Assembly (NCBI GenBank): GCA_041600415.1
Contig: JBFIKF010000003.1
Location: forward strand, 62,001 to 126,000
Source of the DNA: JBFJKD01 sp041600415
GTDB lineage: Bacteria; Pseudomonadota; Gammaproteobacteria; Pseudomonadales; Porticoccaceae
DNA: 64,000 nucleotides
Direction of reading: 5' to 3'
The notes under the pieces are model-generated. The model worked only from the letters and a program-made list of their open reading frames with translations, was not told the origin of the DNA and did not search any database. Below, piece by piece: positions 9,648-18,753 of the stretch (within the stretch, counting starts at the first letter, position 1; the number at the start of each line of letters is the position of its first letter). Made by a program: the position numbers and the translations under genes.

Positions 9648-11420
9648 CTAATACTTGCGCTCTGTGGGCGCAAACGCATCGCGGGTTTTAGGCGCGAAGT
9701 TCACCGCGCGCTTCGCAACTTCCTTGCTGTGCGGCAGGTATAAAGAATGACACAACCAGTTTTCGTCGTCCCGTTCCGTAAAATCCTCCCGCGCATGAGC
9801 GCCTCGGCTTTCCGTACGGGCTTCCGCAGCAATCGCCGTAGCTTCCGCGACTGCAAATAAATTCTGTAACTCCAACGCCTCAATGCGCGCTGTGTTAAAA
9901 GCCAGGCTCTGATCGTCGAGGCGCACGCCTTCAATGCGCGGACGCAGCGCGGCTAGCTTGACAACCCCTTCGCGCATAAAATCTCCGCGCCGGAATACGC
10001 CGAAGTGGTTTTGCATAATTGTCTGCAGCTCTTTGCGCAGAGCAGCCGTACCCTCGCCATCGCGGTTCCCGTTGATACGATTCAGGCCATTCATAGCCTG
10101 TTCTATATCTGTATCGGATGCATCGCGAATTTCTACACCTTCGCGCAAGGATTTTTCGATAAACAGCCCCGAGGCACGACCAAATACCACCAGATCCAGT
10201 AACGAATTGCCGCCCAAACGGTTAGCACCGTGCACGGATACACAAGCCACTTCGCCGCAGGCAAAAAACCCGTCAATTATTTTGTCCTCGCCATTGGCCC
10301 CGCGGGTTAACGCCTGCCCATGAATATTGGTGGGAATCCCCCCCATCATGTAATGACAGGTCGGCACCACCGGCACCGGGTCGTGCACCGGGTCCACGTG
10401 GGCGAATGTTTTCGACAGTTCGCAAATTCCTGGCAGCCGACTTTGCAGCACTTCTTCACCGAGGTGATCGAGTTTCAGCAGCACATGATCGCCATCCGGG
10501 CCGCAACCGCGCCCGGCAAGAATTTCGAGCACCATGGAACGCGCCACTACATCGCGCCCGGCGAGATCCTTGGCATTGGGCGCGTAGCGCTCCATAAACC
10601 GCTCGCCATCCTTGTTAATTAAATAACCACCCTCGCCGCGGCAACCCTCGGTAACCAGCACCCCGGCGCCAGCAATACCGGTTGGGTGGAACTGCCACAT
10701 CTCGATATCCTGCACCGGATAACCCGCCCGCAGGGCCATACCAATCCCATCGCCGGTATTGATATGCGCATTGGTGGTGGAGGCATAGATACGCCCCGCG
10801 CCGCCCGTTGCCAGCACCGTCGCCCGGGATTTCACGTAGACGGTTTCCCCGGTTTCGATATTAATGGCGATAACACCTACCACCGCGTCGTCCTGATTTT
10901 TTACCAGGTCGACAGCAAACCATTCGTTAAGGAATACGGTTTTATTTTTCAGATTACTTTGATACAGGGTATGCAACAGCGCGTGACCAGTACGATCCGC
11001 TGCGGCGCAGGTGCGCGCAGCCTGACCACCGCGGCCAAAATCCTTGGACTGCCCACCAAATGGTCGTTGATAGATCCGGCCTTCCTCGGTACGTGAAAAC
11101 GGTAAGCCCAGGTGCTCCAGCTCAAATACCGCTTCGGGACCAACTGAACACATATACTCTATGGCTTCCTGATCACCGATGTAATCCGAACCCTTGACTG
11201 TGTCGTACATGTGCCACTGCCACTGATCCTGGGGATCGCTACTGGCTATCGCGCAGGTAATTCCGCCCTGCGCCGACACCGTGTGCGAACGCGTCGGAAA
11301 TACCTTGGAAATCACCGCGGTCTTGTAACCGGACTGCGCCAGTTGCAACGCAGCGCGCATTCCCGCACCACCACCGCCGACAATCACGCCATCGAACGTG
11401 ATGGTTCGCATATTCGCCAT
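9648..11420 (-). CDS. sdhA: Succinate dehydrogenase flavoprotein subunit
   Basis: Catalytic subunit of complex II, oxidising succinate to fumarate with covalently bound FAD. Its 590 residues have the normal length. The Rossmann motif is IVGGGGAGMRAAL near residue 13, and the FAD-attaching histidine is in SHTVSAQGGI (His46). Substrate-binding and catalytic stretches include CHYMMGGIPTN and HGANRLGGNSLLDLVVFGR. The C-terminal region carries the usual TESRGAHAREDF. It starts 4 bases after sdhD ends, giving tight translational coupling in the sdhCDAB operon. Confidence 0.97.
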   Translation of the reverse strand: MANMRTITFDGVIVGGGGAGMRAALQLAQSGYKTAVISKVFPTRSHTVSAQGGITCAIASSDPQDQWQWHMYDTVKGSDYIGDQEAIEYMCSVGPEAVFELEHLGLPFSRTEEGRIYQRPFGGQSKDFGRGGQAARTCAAADRTGHALLHTLYQSNLKNKTVFLNEWFAVDLVKNQDDAVVGVIAINIETGETVYVKSRATVLATGGAGRIYASTTNAHINTGDGIGMALRAGYPVQDIEMWQFHPTGIAGAGVLVTEGCRGEGGYLINKDGERFMERYAPNAKDLAGRDVVARSMVLEILAGRGCGPDGDHVLLKLDHLGEEVLQSRLPGICELSKTFAHVDPVHDPVPVVPTCHYMMGGIPTNIHGQALTRGANGEDKIIDGFFACGEVACVSVHGANRLGGNSLLDLVVFGRASGLFIEKSLREGVEIRDASDTDIEQAMNGLNRINGNRDGEGTAALRKELQTIMQNHFGVFRRGDFMREGVVKLAALRPRIEGVRLDDQSLAFNTARIEALELQNLFAVAEATAIAAEARTESRGAHAREDFTERDDENWLCHSLYLPHSKEVAKRAVNFAPKTRDAFAPTERKY

Positions 11421-11424
11421 TACT

Positions 11425-11796
11425 TCAGATCCCCCAGAGAATATCTACGGCCCAACCCACGTAGGTGATAATGACGGCAATCACGCCAAATTGGAGAAAA
11501 ATACGCAGCCCAGTGGCCTTGGGGCCCAGCAGACGTACCGTGACATAATCGGTCAACACGGCCCACATACCAATCCAGGCATGGGCGGCAAAGGATAAAA
11601 TCGTCATTACGCTGAGCAAGCGCACCCAGAAACAGCGATGCAGCGCTACCCACTCGGCATAAGCAAGACCCGGGTGCGCAACAAGGTAACCAACAATAAA
11701 GACCAGATAAATCGTGATAACGACGCCACTGATACGCTGCACTACCCAGTCGGCCAGACCACTACGACCAAAGCTGGTGACATTGGTTACAGCCAT
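11425..11796 (-). CDS. sdhD: Succinate dehydrogenase membrane anchor subunit
   Basis: Small membrane anchor of complex II that, with SdhC, binds haem b and ubiquinone. The true protein begins at the ATG at 11796 (MAVTNVTSFGRSGLADW), giving 123 residues. The longer open frame upstream to 11955 is read-through of the sdhC region and is not credible. Three hydrophobic segments are visible, starting with VVITIYLVFIVGYLVAHPG. The haem/quinone-side pattern HAWIGMWAVLTDYV contains the conserved His, Asp and Tyr. The start overlaps the sdhC end by 10 bases. Confidence 0.93.
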   Translation of the reverse strand: MAVTNVTSFGRSGLADWVVQRISGVVITIYLVFIVGYLVAHPGLAYAEWVALHRCFWVRLLSVMTILSFAAHAWIGMWAVLTDYVTVRLLGPKATGLRIFLQFGVIAVIITYVGWAVDILWGI

Positions 11797-12164
11797 ATCC
11801 ACACTCCCGCCAGCAGGATCAACAACGCCGCAATCACCAGCACCAGGCGTGCACCGAGTACGCCGCCCTCGAGACTTTCGCCAATGCCGAAATCCATAAT
11901 CATATGGCGAATACCCGCCACCAGGTGATAGGCCACTGCCGCCAGCATGCCCCACAGCAATAATTGCAACCAGGGGTTGGTGAGCCCCGCTCGAATAGAC
12001 GCAAAACCTTCTTCAGAGGAGAGGCTGATATCGAGCATCCACAACAGTAGTCCGGTGATGGCCAACAGGGCCACGCCGGAGGCGCGATGCAAAATTGATA
12101 CATAGGCGGTAATCGGCAGCCAAAAAGTGCCAATATCCAGATTAACAGGCCGTTTCTTGTTCAC
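11787..12164 (-). CDS. sdhC: Succinate dehydrogenase cytochrome b556 subunit
   Basis: Membrane subunit of complex II that binds haem b and ubiquinone. The family signature RPVNLDIGTFWLPITAYVSI, then LHRASGV, is at the N-terminus, and the second helix ends in YHLVAGIRHMIMDFG, including the haem-ligand histidine. Three transmembrane helices are visible. Start choice: the longest frame begins with a TTG at 12200, but a GTG at 12164 has an AGAGGT ribosome site about 10 bases upstream and gives the normal family N-terminus VNKKRPVNLD (125 residues). First gene of the minus-strand TCA block. Confidence 0.92.
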   Translation of the reverse strand: MNKKRPVNLDIGTFWLPITAYVSILHRASGVALLAITGLLLWMLDISLSSEEGFASIRAGLTNPWLQLLLWGMLAAVAYHLVAGIRHMIMDFGIGESLEGGVLGARLVLVIAALLILLAGVWIWL

Positions 12165-12269
12165 AGTGGGCGATACCTCTAGACCCTGTTTTAGCAGCAA
12201 ATTACGTTGTCCGATTGCTGAAAATATCCGGGCGCGCCGGCATCGGAACTGCGGTTTTGAACGGCCCGC

Positions 12270-12298
12270 ATTATAGGTGTATTAATTATCAAATACAA
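12270..12298 (-). promoter_or_regulatory. Predicted sigma-70 promoter of the sdhCDAB-sucAB-lpd-sucCD block
   Basis: On the minus strand a perfect -10 TATAAT (12270-12275) is preceded by 17 bases and a -35-like TTGTAT (12293-12298). Transcription would start about 100 bases before the sdhC GTG. It is one of two divergent promoters in the 428-base gap between sdhC and gltA, and no genes lie in that gap. The -35 matches only moderately. Confidence 0.6.
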
Positions 12299-12477
12299 TT
12301 AATCGACCCGCGTTAGGCCTCTCAATTAGCCGCTGGTTTGCGCTTTCTTCCCGGAACTTTCAGGCCACTGGCGACGCACCAGATACGTGCAAAAATAACG
12401 CAGCCCCGGAGCGCCGCCGGCAGGACCAACGGCGTGCTCCCTGCCCGCTACCAGAGGATTCTCCAACCGGCAAAAAA

Positions 12478-12505
12478 TTGACAAACACGCCCCTCGGGCT
12501 ATAGT
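12478..12505 (+). promoter_or_regulatory. Predicted sigma-70 promoter of gltA
   Basis: A consensus -35 TTGACA (12478-12483) is followed after 16 bases by TATAGT (12500-12505). This places the start of transcription near 12512, about 80 bases before the gltA GTG. The sdh promoter lies roughly 180 bases away on the other strand, so the two TCA transcripts diverge from one regulatory gap. Confidence 0.65.
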
Positions 12506-12592
12506 CTGCGGCCTCGGTATTTGTAACCTCAGCATTATTAAAACACTTAGACGCGGCCACCGATGGTGGACACCCAGAGCCAGGAGAATGTA

Positions 12593-13879
12593 GTGACTGA
12601 CAGAAAAGCGACTCTCAGCATCCCGGGGCGCGACCTCCCGATTGAATTGCCCATGTATTCTGGAACCCTGGGACAGGACGTTATCGAAGTCACCGGGTTA
12701 ACTGGAGAAGGTTATTTCACCTACGACCCCGGTTTTGCGGCCACTGCTGCGTGCGATTCGAAAATTACTTACATCGATGGCGATCAGGGCATTCTCCTGC
12801 ATCGCGGCTACCCCATCGAACAGCTCGCCGACCGCTCCGATTACCTGGAAGTTGCGTATCTGTTGCTTAACGGCGAATTACCCAGCACCGCGCAAAAAAA
12901 GGAATTTGAAACGATCGTGCGCGAACACACCATGGTTAACCGTTCCATCGAACAATTCATGTCGGGCTTTCGTTACGACGCCCATCCCATGGCGATTATG
13001 TGTGGCGTGGTGGGTGCCATGTCGTCCTTCTATCACGATTCCATGGATATCAATAACGCCACCCACCGCATGATCACCGCGCACCGTCTGATTGCCAAAA
13101 TGCCCACGCTGGCTGCCATGTGCCACAAACACTTTGTCGGGCAACCCTACATGTACCCGGATAACAGCCTGGGCTATGCGGAAAATTTTTTGCACATGAT
13201 GTTTGGCACGCCCTGCGACAACAAACCAGTGAACCCGGTGCTGGCAAAGGCCATGGACAAAATTTTTCTATTGCATGCCGATCATGAGCAAAACGCTTCC
13301 ACCTCCACGGTGCGCATGGCGGGATCGTCCGGCGCTAATCCGTTTTCCTGTATCGCTGCCGGCATTGCCGCACTGTGGGGACCTGCTCACGGGGGCGCCA
13401 ATCAGGCGGTGCTGGAGATGTTGCAGGAAATTGGCGACGTCAAGAACATCGACAAATTTATCGCCCGTGCCAAGGACAAGGACGACTCCTATCGGCTGAT
13501 GGGTTTTGGACACCGGGTGTATAAAAATTTCGACCCGCGGGCGACCGTTATGAAACAAACCTGCGACGAGGTGCTGGCGGAACTGGGCATTAACGACCCG
13601 CTGTTGGCGATTGCCAAGCGCCTCGAGGAAATCACATTGCAGGACGATTATTTTGTGTCGAAAAAACTGTATCCCAATGTGGATTTTTATTCGGGCATTA
13701 TTATGAAAGCGATTGGCATACCCACGGAAATGTTCACCGTGATATTTGCCACTGGTCGCACCGTTGGCTGGATCGCTCACTGGAATGAAATGATCAGCAA
13801 CCCCTATCGCATTGGCCGCCCGCGCCAACTGTATAGCGGTTACCAGGCCCGCGACTTTGTACCGATTAATCAACGCTGA
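12593..13879 (+). CDS. gltA: Citrate synthase, hexameric type II
   Basis: Condenses oxaloacetate and acetyl-CoA to citrate, the entry reaction of the TCA cycle. Residues match Escherichia coli GltA throughout, with active-site stretches LWGPAHGGAN, MGFGHRVYKN and PNVDFYSG containing the two catalytic histidines and the aspartate. Long open frame to 12563, but a GTG at 12593 has an AGGAG ribosome site 7 bases upstream and yields the usual 428 residues; the ATG at 12563 has no such site. It has a strong promoter and a downstream terminator, so it is likely monocistronic, divergent from the sdh-suc block it works with. Confidence 0.96.
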   Translation: MTDRKATLSIPGRDLPIELPMYSGTLGQDVIEVTGLTGEGYFTYDPGFAATAACDSKITYIDGDQGILLHRGYPIEQLADRSDYLEVAYLLLNGELPSTAQKKEFETIVREHTMVNRSIEQFMSGFRYDAHPMAIMCGVVGAMSSFYHDSMDINNATHRMITAHRLIAKMPTLAAMCHKHFVGQPYMYPDNSLGYAENFLHMMFGTPCDNKPVNPVLAKAMDKIFLLHADHEQNASTSTVRMAGSSGANPFSCIAAGIAALWGPAHGGANQAVLEMLQEIGDVKNIDKFIARAKDKDDSYRLMGFGHRVYKNFDPRATVMKQTCDEVLAELGINDPLLAIAKRLEEITLQDDYFVSKKLYPNVDFYSGIIMKAIGIPTEMFTVIFATGRTVGWIAHWNEMISNPYRIGRPRQLYSGYQARDFVPINQR

Positions 13880-13906
13880 CACCCTGCCCCCGCGTTAGCA
13901 CTACCC

Positions 13907-13932
13907 AGCCGCTTTCTCAGTGGCTTTTTTTT
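13907..13932 (+). terminator. Rho-independent terminator after gltA
   Basis: A 6-bp stem (AGCCGC with GTGGCT, one G-U pair), a 7-base loop and eight consecutive T, starting 28 bases after the gltA stop. It would separate gltA from the phosphatase gene downstream. Confidence 0.7.
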
Positions 13933-14035
13933 GCGTGGATAGAGCGTTGCAAGCCGGCTCACATATGCGAGTAGATTTTGCTCGTCAAAACCGGTAACTT
14001 ACCCAGCAATAAGCAGGGAGTGCCGATCAAAACAA

Positions 14036-14953
14036 ATGATAATATTTGCAGCGGATACCCATCGCGGACGTGTCCGGGAGTATAACGAAGACTGCTACCA
14101 CGCCGACCCGAATGCGGGCCTGTGGCTGGTGGCAGACGGTGTCGGTGGCCATACCGACGGCGAGTTGGCCAGCGCCATCACCAGCGAAGTCACCACGAAC
14201 ACCTTTCGGCGCACTGGCGACCTTGTAGGAGCGATACAGGCAGCCCATGCGGCCGTATTGGCGGCCATTGCGGAGCGCCACGGCGTATCCAATATGGGCT
14301 CGACCATCGTAGCCATCGCATTGCAAGATCTGGACTATCAAATTGCCTGGGTCGGGGACAGTCGAGCCTACCTGTACAATGGCGACCTGACGTTATTGAC
14401 CCGTGACCACTCCTACGTGGAAGCGTTAATCGACAAAGGGGCGATTTCCCAGGCAGAAGCATTGCACCACCCCAAACGCAATGTCATTACCCAGTGCATC
14501 GGCATCACCGCCAAGGAAGGCCTTAAGGTCGATAGTGTGTCGGGCACTCTGGCGCACGGAGAACGCATCTTGTTGTGCAGCGATGGGCTCAATGACGAAT
14601 TGGCGCACGCTCAAATCGCGACTCTCCTCGCGCAATCCAACATGCCCGAGCATCAGGTCGCGGCATTGATGCAAGCCGCGCTCGATGCTGGCGGCCGCGA
14701 CAATGTCACGGTATTAATTGTCGCGGCACAACAGGATGCTGCTCACAGCGACAGCGGCGTTCGCGCGCCCCAAACTAGCGCCGCCGAATCTTCGGCGCCA
14801 ATGTCCAGAGCAGATATGACCATGGTGCAAACCGCACCGGTACTCAATACTCGGCAAACAGGTTTGCTCGCCACTAACCGGGGCAAAATCATGCTGGCGG
14901 CAGGCATCGTGGTGACAGCTCTGGTGATAGTCGCCCTGCTATGGGCGGTGTAG
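14036..14953 (+). CDS. PP2C-family Ser/Thr protein phosphatase with C-terminal membrane anchor
   Basis: Metal-dependent phosphatase of the Stp/PrpC type, expected to reverse protein Ser/Thr phosphorylation. The metal-binding motifs are in order: RGRVREYNEDC (residues 10-20), VADGVGGHTDGE (33-43), GSTIVAIAL, WVGDSRAYLY, LCSDGLNDEL and GGRDNVTVLI. A polar Ala/Ser-rich linker (about 235-280) leads to one C-terminal transmembrane helix (about 283-303), which would tether the catalytic domain to the cytoplasmic side of the membrane. It sits 91 bases before a transmembrane Ser/Thr kinase on the same strand, its likely antagonist. The ATG at 14036 has a poorly spaced ribosome site. Confidence 0.9.
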   Translation: MIIFAADTHRGRVREYNEDCYHADPNAGLWLVADGVGGHTDGELASAITSEVTTNTFRRTGDLVGAIQAAHAAVLAAIAERHGVSNMGSTIVAIALQDLDYQIAWVGDSRAYLYNGDLTLLTRDHSYVEALIDKGAISQAEALHHPKRNVITQCIGITAKEGLKVDSVSGTLAHGERILLCSDGLNDELAHAQIATLLAQSNMPEHQVAALMQAALDAGGRDNVTVLIVAAQQDAAHSDSGVRAPQTSAAESSAPMSRADMTMVQTAPVLNTRQTGLLATNRGKIMLAAGIVVTALVIVALLWAV

Positions 14954-15044
14954 AACCCACCGCAATTAATGATGTGCTTGGTATCGCACTATCCGTTTCA
15001 CCACAGGCTTTTTTGTTATAACGCTGGACAGGGACATTTATATC

Positions 15045-16778
15045 ATGGAAAAAATTGGAACGCAGGTTGGCCGCTATAAAATCGTCGATTTTATCGGTTC
15101 TGGCGCCATGGCGGATGTTTACCGTACTCACGACCCGGAAATTAATCGCTCCGCCGCGCTGAAACTCCTTAAGAAAGATCATCTGGTCGATCAAGAATAT
15201 CTGAATCGATTTCTCAAGGAAGCCAAGGCGGCTGGCGCCCTCACCCATCCGAATATCGTCACCGTTTACGACATAGGTAAAATCGACGACAGCCCGTACA
15301 TTATGATGGAACTCCTCGAAGGCTGTACGCTGACGGAGTTTCTGCAGAACAACAACAAACTATCCATTAAAATGCTGATCAACATTTCAATGCAAATTGC
15401 CAGCGCCCTCGATTACGCCCATAGCCAGGGCGTCGTACATCGCGACATCAAACCGGACAATATTATTTTTCACGAACAACAGGGCAGCGTCAAAATAGCG
15501 GATTTCGGCATTGCCCGGCTTGGCGATTCGGAAGCAAAAGAAAAAACCCAGGCCGGCATGATTCTCGGCACGCCCCGCTACATGTCTCCCGAACAGGCCA
15601 AAGGCGAAACCATCGATGGTCGCTCCGACCTGTTTTCTCTGGGGGTTATTCTGTATGAGCTGCTGACCGGACACAAAGCGTTTGACGCCGAATCCATACC
15701 GACCCTCATCATGCAGATTATTCAGAAAAACCCTGCTCCGATTCGCCAGTACTATCCAGATGCGCCCGCAGGACTGCAAAGTATCATTACAAAGTTATTG
15801 CAGAAAAAGCCGGAAAAACGCTTTCAGAGCGGTGCCGAATTGTACGACGCGCTGGAAAAGGAACTGCGAGTCCTGCAGGACGACGACGACGCCAAAGACT
15901 ACTTGCCGATGCAGGTAAAATGGACAGCGTTGATGGGGGGCGTAGTTGCTCTGATTATGGTTATCAGCGTGCTGGTGGTGTTTCGCGTCCAATCCCGGGT
16001 ACTTTCCGATCAGGTTATCGACGGCGGTGTCGCCCTGGCGAAATTCATCGCCGCCGAAAGCGCGGTGCCGGTCCTTGGCGAAGACTGGATTGGTCTCGAA
16101 ACGCTGATTGAAGAAGCAGAAAAACGCCAGACATTTGCCTATATGACGGTAATTGATCACGATTCCATCGTGCGTATCGCAACCGACAAAGGCCTCCTTG
16201 AGCAACCCTGGAACCCACCGCCTAACCGGGAAATTGTCGCCACCCAGAACGATATGATCATAGCCACCGTGTTAACTGCGGCCGGTGAAAACGTATTTAC
16301 GTTTACCACCCCGATTCTGTTTAACGGTGTGAATATTGGCAAAATCAATGTGGGTATCAGCCAAAATCGTCTGACCGAAGTCAAGTCCGTTACCAAACGC
16401 ATAATGGCCTCCCTCGCCCTCACCGTAATCCTTGCAGTGCTGGTAATTTTGTATTTTTTCAACAAATTAGTGGCCAAAAACCTACAGGTCATTCAACGAA
16501 CCATTCAGGACTTCACTGCCGGGAATCACAATATCCGCATTTCGCGGCCGTGGAAAAACGAATTTGGCGCCGTAGCGGCCGCATTCAACACCATGGCGGA
16601 TGCCATTCATCATGGTGAGGATAGCAAGACTGCACAGGAACAAAATGACGCAGTGACGGGCGCGGAAAATGAATCGCCAGCGCAACCGCATTCGTCTGCC
16701 GAGCCTGCCCGCAAAGACCCTGCAACATCCAGTGGCGATTTCACCATTATAGATACCCGCATTAATGATCCGGATTGA
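15045..16778 (+). CDS. Membrane Ser/Thr protein kinase with periplasmic sensor and HAMP domain
   Basis: Hanks-type kinase of 577 residues. Kinase landmarks are the glycine loop GSGAMADVY (18-26), Lys40 in AALKLL, catalytic HRDIKPDN (132-139), DFG (153-155) and YMSPEQAKG (179-187). All are present, so it should be active. After the kinase come a transmembrane helix (about 293-314), a periplasmic region of about 138 residues resembling a single-Cache sensor, a second helix (453-472) and a HAMP domain (473-525), then a polar tail with no output domain. The common PASTA repeats are absent. Followed by a 14-base overlap with a polysaccharide deacetylase gene. Kinase identity is firm; the sensed signal is unknown. 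Confidence 0.92.
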   Translation: MEKIGTQVGRYKIVDFIGSGAMADVYRTHDPEINRSAALKLLKKDHLVDQEYLNRFLKEAKAAGALTHPNIVTVYDIGKIDDSPYIMMELLEGCTLTEFLQNNNKLSIKMLINISMQIASALDYAHSQGVVHRDIKPDNIIFHEQQGSVKIADFGIARLGDSEAKEKTQAGMILGTPRYMSPEQAKGETIDGRSDLFSLGVILYELLTGHKAFDAESIPTLIMQIIQKNPAPIRQYYPDAPAGLQSIITKLLQKKPEKRFQSGAELYDALEKELRVLQDDDDAKDYLPMQVKWTALMGGVVALIMVISVLVVFRVQSRVLSDQVIDGGVALAKFIAAESAVPVLGEDWIGLETLIEEAEKRQTFAYMTVIDHDSIVRIATDKGLLEQPWNPPPNREIVATQNDMIIATVLTAAGENVFTFTTPILFNGVNIGKINVGISQNRLTEVKSVTKRIMASLALTVILAVLVILYFFNKLVAKNLQVIQRTIQDFTAGNHNIRISRPWKNEFGAVAAAFNTMADAIHHGEDSKTAQEQNDAVTGAENESPAQPHSSAEPARKDPATSSGDFTIIDTRINDPD

Positions 16779-17817
16779 CCGCTTACTGCTGGTTTTTATC
16801 CTTTTCGGAGGTGCGCTCAATCCGTCGGCGCTGGCTTTTTCTTTCACTGACCGCCTGACAACCAGCAGCGAAATTGCGCGGGACAAATCCTTTGCCATTG
16901 TGCGCCTGGGTGCGGGCCAAAGCGTCGAGGATATTGCCCAGCGCTATCTGGGTGCGCGCAACCAGGCCTGGCAAATTTACGAACTCAATGGTTACCCGAC
17001 TACCCACGATAATTCTCCGCCTGGTCGCAACTCCGCCGTTGCAACCGGCAGCTTATTAGCCGTCCCCCTCCAACCGGCCAATCCGGCGGGTGTCTTCGCT
17101 GATGGCTACCGGGCAATCCCCATACTTTGCTACCACCAGTTCTCCCCGGGAGCAAAAGCCCGCAATCAACTGGCGGTTGCAGCACAGGTGTTCGAGGAAC
17201 AGCTTGCCTATCTGGCGGGCAATGGATTTCAAGTCATATCGCTGGCGGAACTCAGCGCCATCCTGGCGAGTAGACTGCCGGTACCGGAAAAGACAGTAGT
17301 ACTAACCATCGACGATGGTTATCGCTCCATTTATACCCTTGCCTACCCACTACTCAAAAAATATAATTTCCCCGCAACGGTTTTTTTGTATACCGATTTC
17401 GTGGGCGGTGCCGCAGCGCTCAGTTGGCAGCAACTACAAGAAATGCATGACAGCGGCCTGATCGACATTCAATCCCATACCAAAACCCATACCAGTCTCG
17501 CCGTCACCAGTAACGATACGAATCAAACCAGTTATCATGCGCGAGTGCGCAGTGAAATTGAACAGGCGGAACAAACTCTGGAACGCCATCTGGATGCCAA
17601 ACCCCGTTTTCTGTCCTACCCCTATGGCGACAGCAGCGACTACACCGTGGACGTTCTTAAACAATCGGGTTATGCCCTGGCAATGACTGTAGAACGGGGC
17701 CCCAATCCTGCGTTTGCGGACCCCTATCTGCTGCGCCGTACGATGGTGTACAACAACCACGACCTCGACGACTTCAAACAATTTGTGCATGGCTACGTGG
17801 CAAAAAATCTGCCATGA
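16765..17817 (+). CDS. Exported polysaccharide deacetylase (NodB fold) with N-terminal LysM-like domain
   Basis: Signal peptide (MIRID, hydrophobic core, ALA at about residue 24) followed by a LysM-like segment (SVEDIAQRYLGARNQAWQI, then a GSLLAVPL ending). The carbohydrate-esterase-4 domain follows, with metal motifs TIDDGYRSIY and QSHTKTHTSL and a later YPYGDSSD. It is likely to deacetylate peptidoglycan or another envelope glycan in the periplasm; the substrate cannot be read. The start overlaps the kinase stop by 14 bases and the stop overlaps the next ATG (ATGA), so kinase, deacetylase and TPR lipoprotein form one translationally coupled unit. Confidence 0.88.
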   Translation: MIRIDRLLLVFILFGGALNPSALAFSFTDRLTTSSEIARDKSFAIVRLGAGQSVEDIAQRYLGARNQAWQIYELNGYPTTHDNSPPGRNSAVATGSLLAVPLQPANPAGVFADGYRAIPILCYHQFSPGAKARNQLAVAAQVFEEQLAYLAGNGFQVISLAELSAILASRLPVPEKTVVLTIDDGYRSIYTLAYPLLKKYNFPATVFLYTDFVGGAAALSWQQLQEMHDSGLIDIQSHTKTHTSLAVTSNDTNQTSYHARVRSEIEQAEQTLERHLDAKPRFLSYPYGDSSDYTVDVLKQSGYALAMTVERGPNPAFADPYLLRRTMVYNNHDLDDFKQFVHGYVAKNLP

Positions 17818-18731
17818 ACCACTACGGCAGGGTCTACCTATTACTGATTATGTTGACTCTCCTGTTGCAAGCCTGCGTGAGCGCGCCGCCGAGCGAAACT
17901 GTCGAACACTACATCGCGGCGCGCAAAAATAGCGCATATCAGCTTCAACAAAACAATCAATTAGCCGCAGCGCTCGACCAGTGGCGTATCGTACAAACTC
18001 TCGTGCCCCACGACAGCGAAGCGACACAGGCTATCACTGCCCTGAGCAATCAGATCGCCCAGCAAACCCGGCGGTTTTACGCACGCGGGCGTTCCCATTT
18101 AGCGCGCAACGACCTGCGCAGTGCAGAATTAAATTTTTTAAAAGTACTGTCCCTCCAACCTCACCACCAGGATGCTTTTGAAGAGCTGCAAAAAATAAAT
18201 TCCGCGCGCATGCGCGCTGCGCAACGCAACAAAACCGCCAGCGAAGCAAAACGCTCTACACCACCGGCTAACGCGCAAACACTCGGGCAGCAATTAACCT
18301 TTGCCCGCGCCGCTGAATTATTACAGGCAAAAAATTATCACGCCCTGAGCACGCTAATGGGTCCCGCAGACATCAACGGAATTGAACAACGAGTACGACC
18401 ATTAGTATACGAAGCGGATATAAATTTAGCTGCGCAGTACAGCGCCGCCCACAATCACACCAGCGCTGCAAAGCACCTTGAGCGCGCAATACAAAATACC
18501 GACGCGCCGCAATCCGATGGCCGTCTGGAAAACCTGAAAAAACAACTGGCGAATGACAATTATCTGTACGCTAAAGGTATATTGGGTAAAGATATTGATC
18601 GCTCCGTGGCGGCGCTGGAGCGCGCGTTACGCTTCGATCCGGAACATGTGCAAGCGCGAATATTGCTTACCCAGGCCAGTCGTATGCAGGCCAATCTGAA
18701 AAGAATTGAACAGCGCGGATCGGTTCAATAA
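17814..18731 (+). CDS. TPR-repeat lipoprotein
   Basis: Signal peptide with lipobox LLQAC (Cys about residue 21) and a mature part of about 285 residues rich in helical TPR-like pairs, for example RSHLARNDLRSAELNFLKVL and a C-terminal SVAALERALRFDPEHVQARI. Predicted to be anchored in a membrane facing the periplasm as a protein-interaction scaffold. It is coupled to the deacetylase by a 4-base overlap. No enzymatic motif was seen and no gene name is recognised. Its 3' end converges on the FHA gene 22 bases away. Confidence 0.8.
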   Translation: MNHYGRVYLLLIMLTLLLQACVSAPPSETVEHYIAARKNSAYQLQQNNQLAAALDQWRIVQTLVPHDSEATQAITALSNQIAQQTRRFYARGRSHLARNDLRSAELNFLKVLSLQPHHQDAFEELQKINSARMRAAQRNKTASEAKRSTPPANAQTLGQQLTFARAAELLQAKNYHALSTLMGPADINGIEQRVRPLVYEADINLAAQYSAAHNHTSAAKHLERAIQNTDAPQSDGRLENLKKQLANDNYLYAKGILGKDIDRSVAALERALRFDPEHVQARILLTQASRMQANLKRIEQRGSVQ

Positions 18732-18753
18732 TGAACGTTAAGAATGCAAACGT

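Noticed and set aside
12326..12560. Two short minus-strand ORFs upstream of gltA
   Set aside because: They overlap the gltA promoter and 5' leader and resemble no protein.
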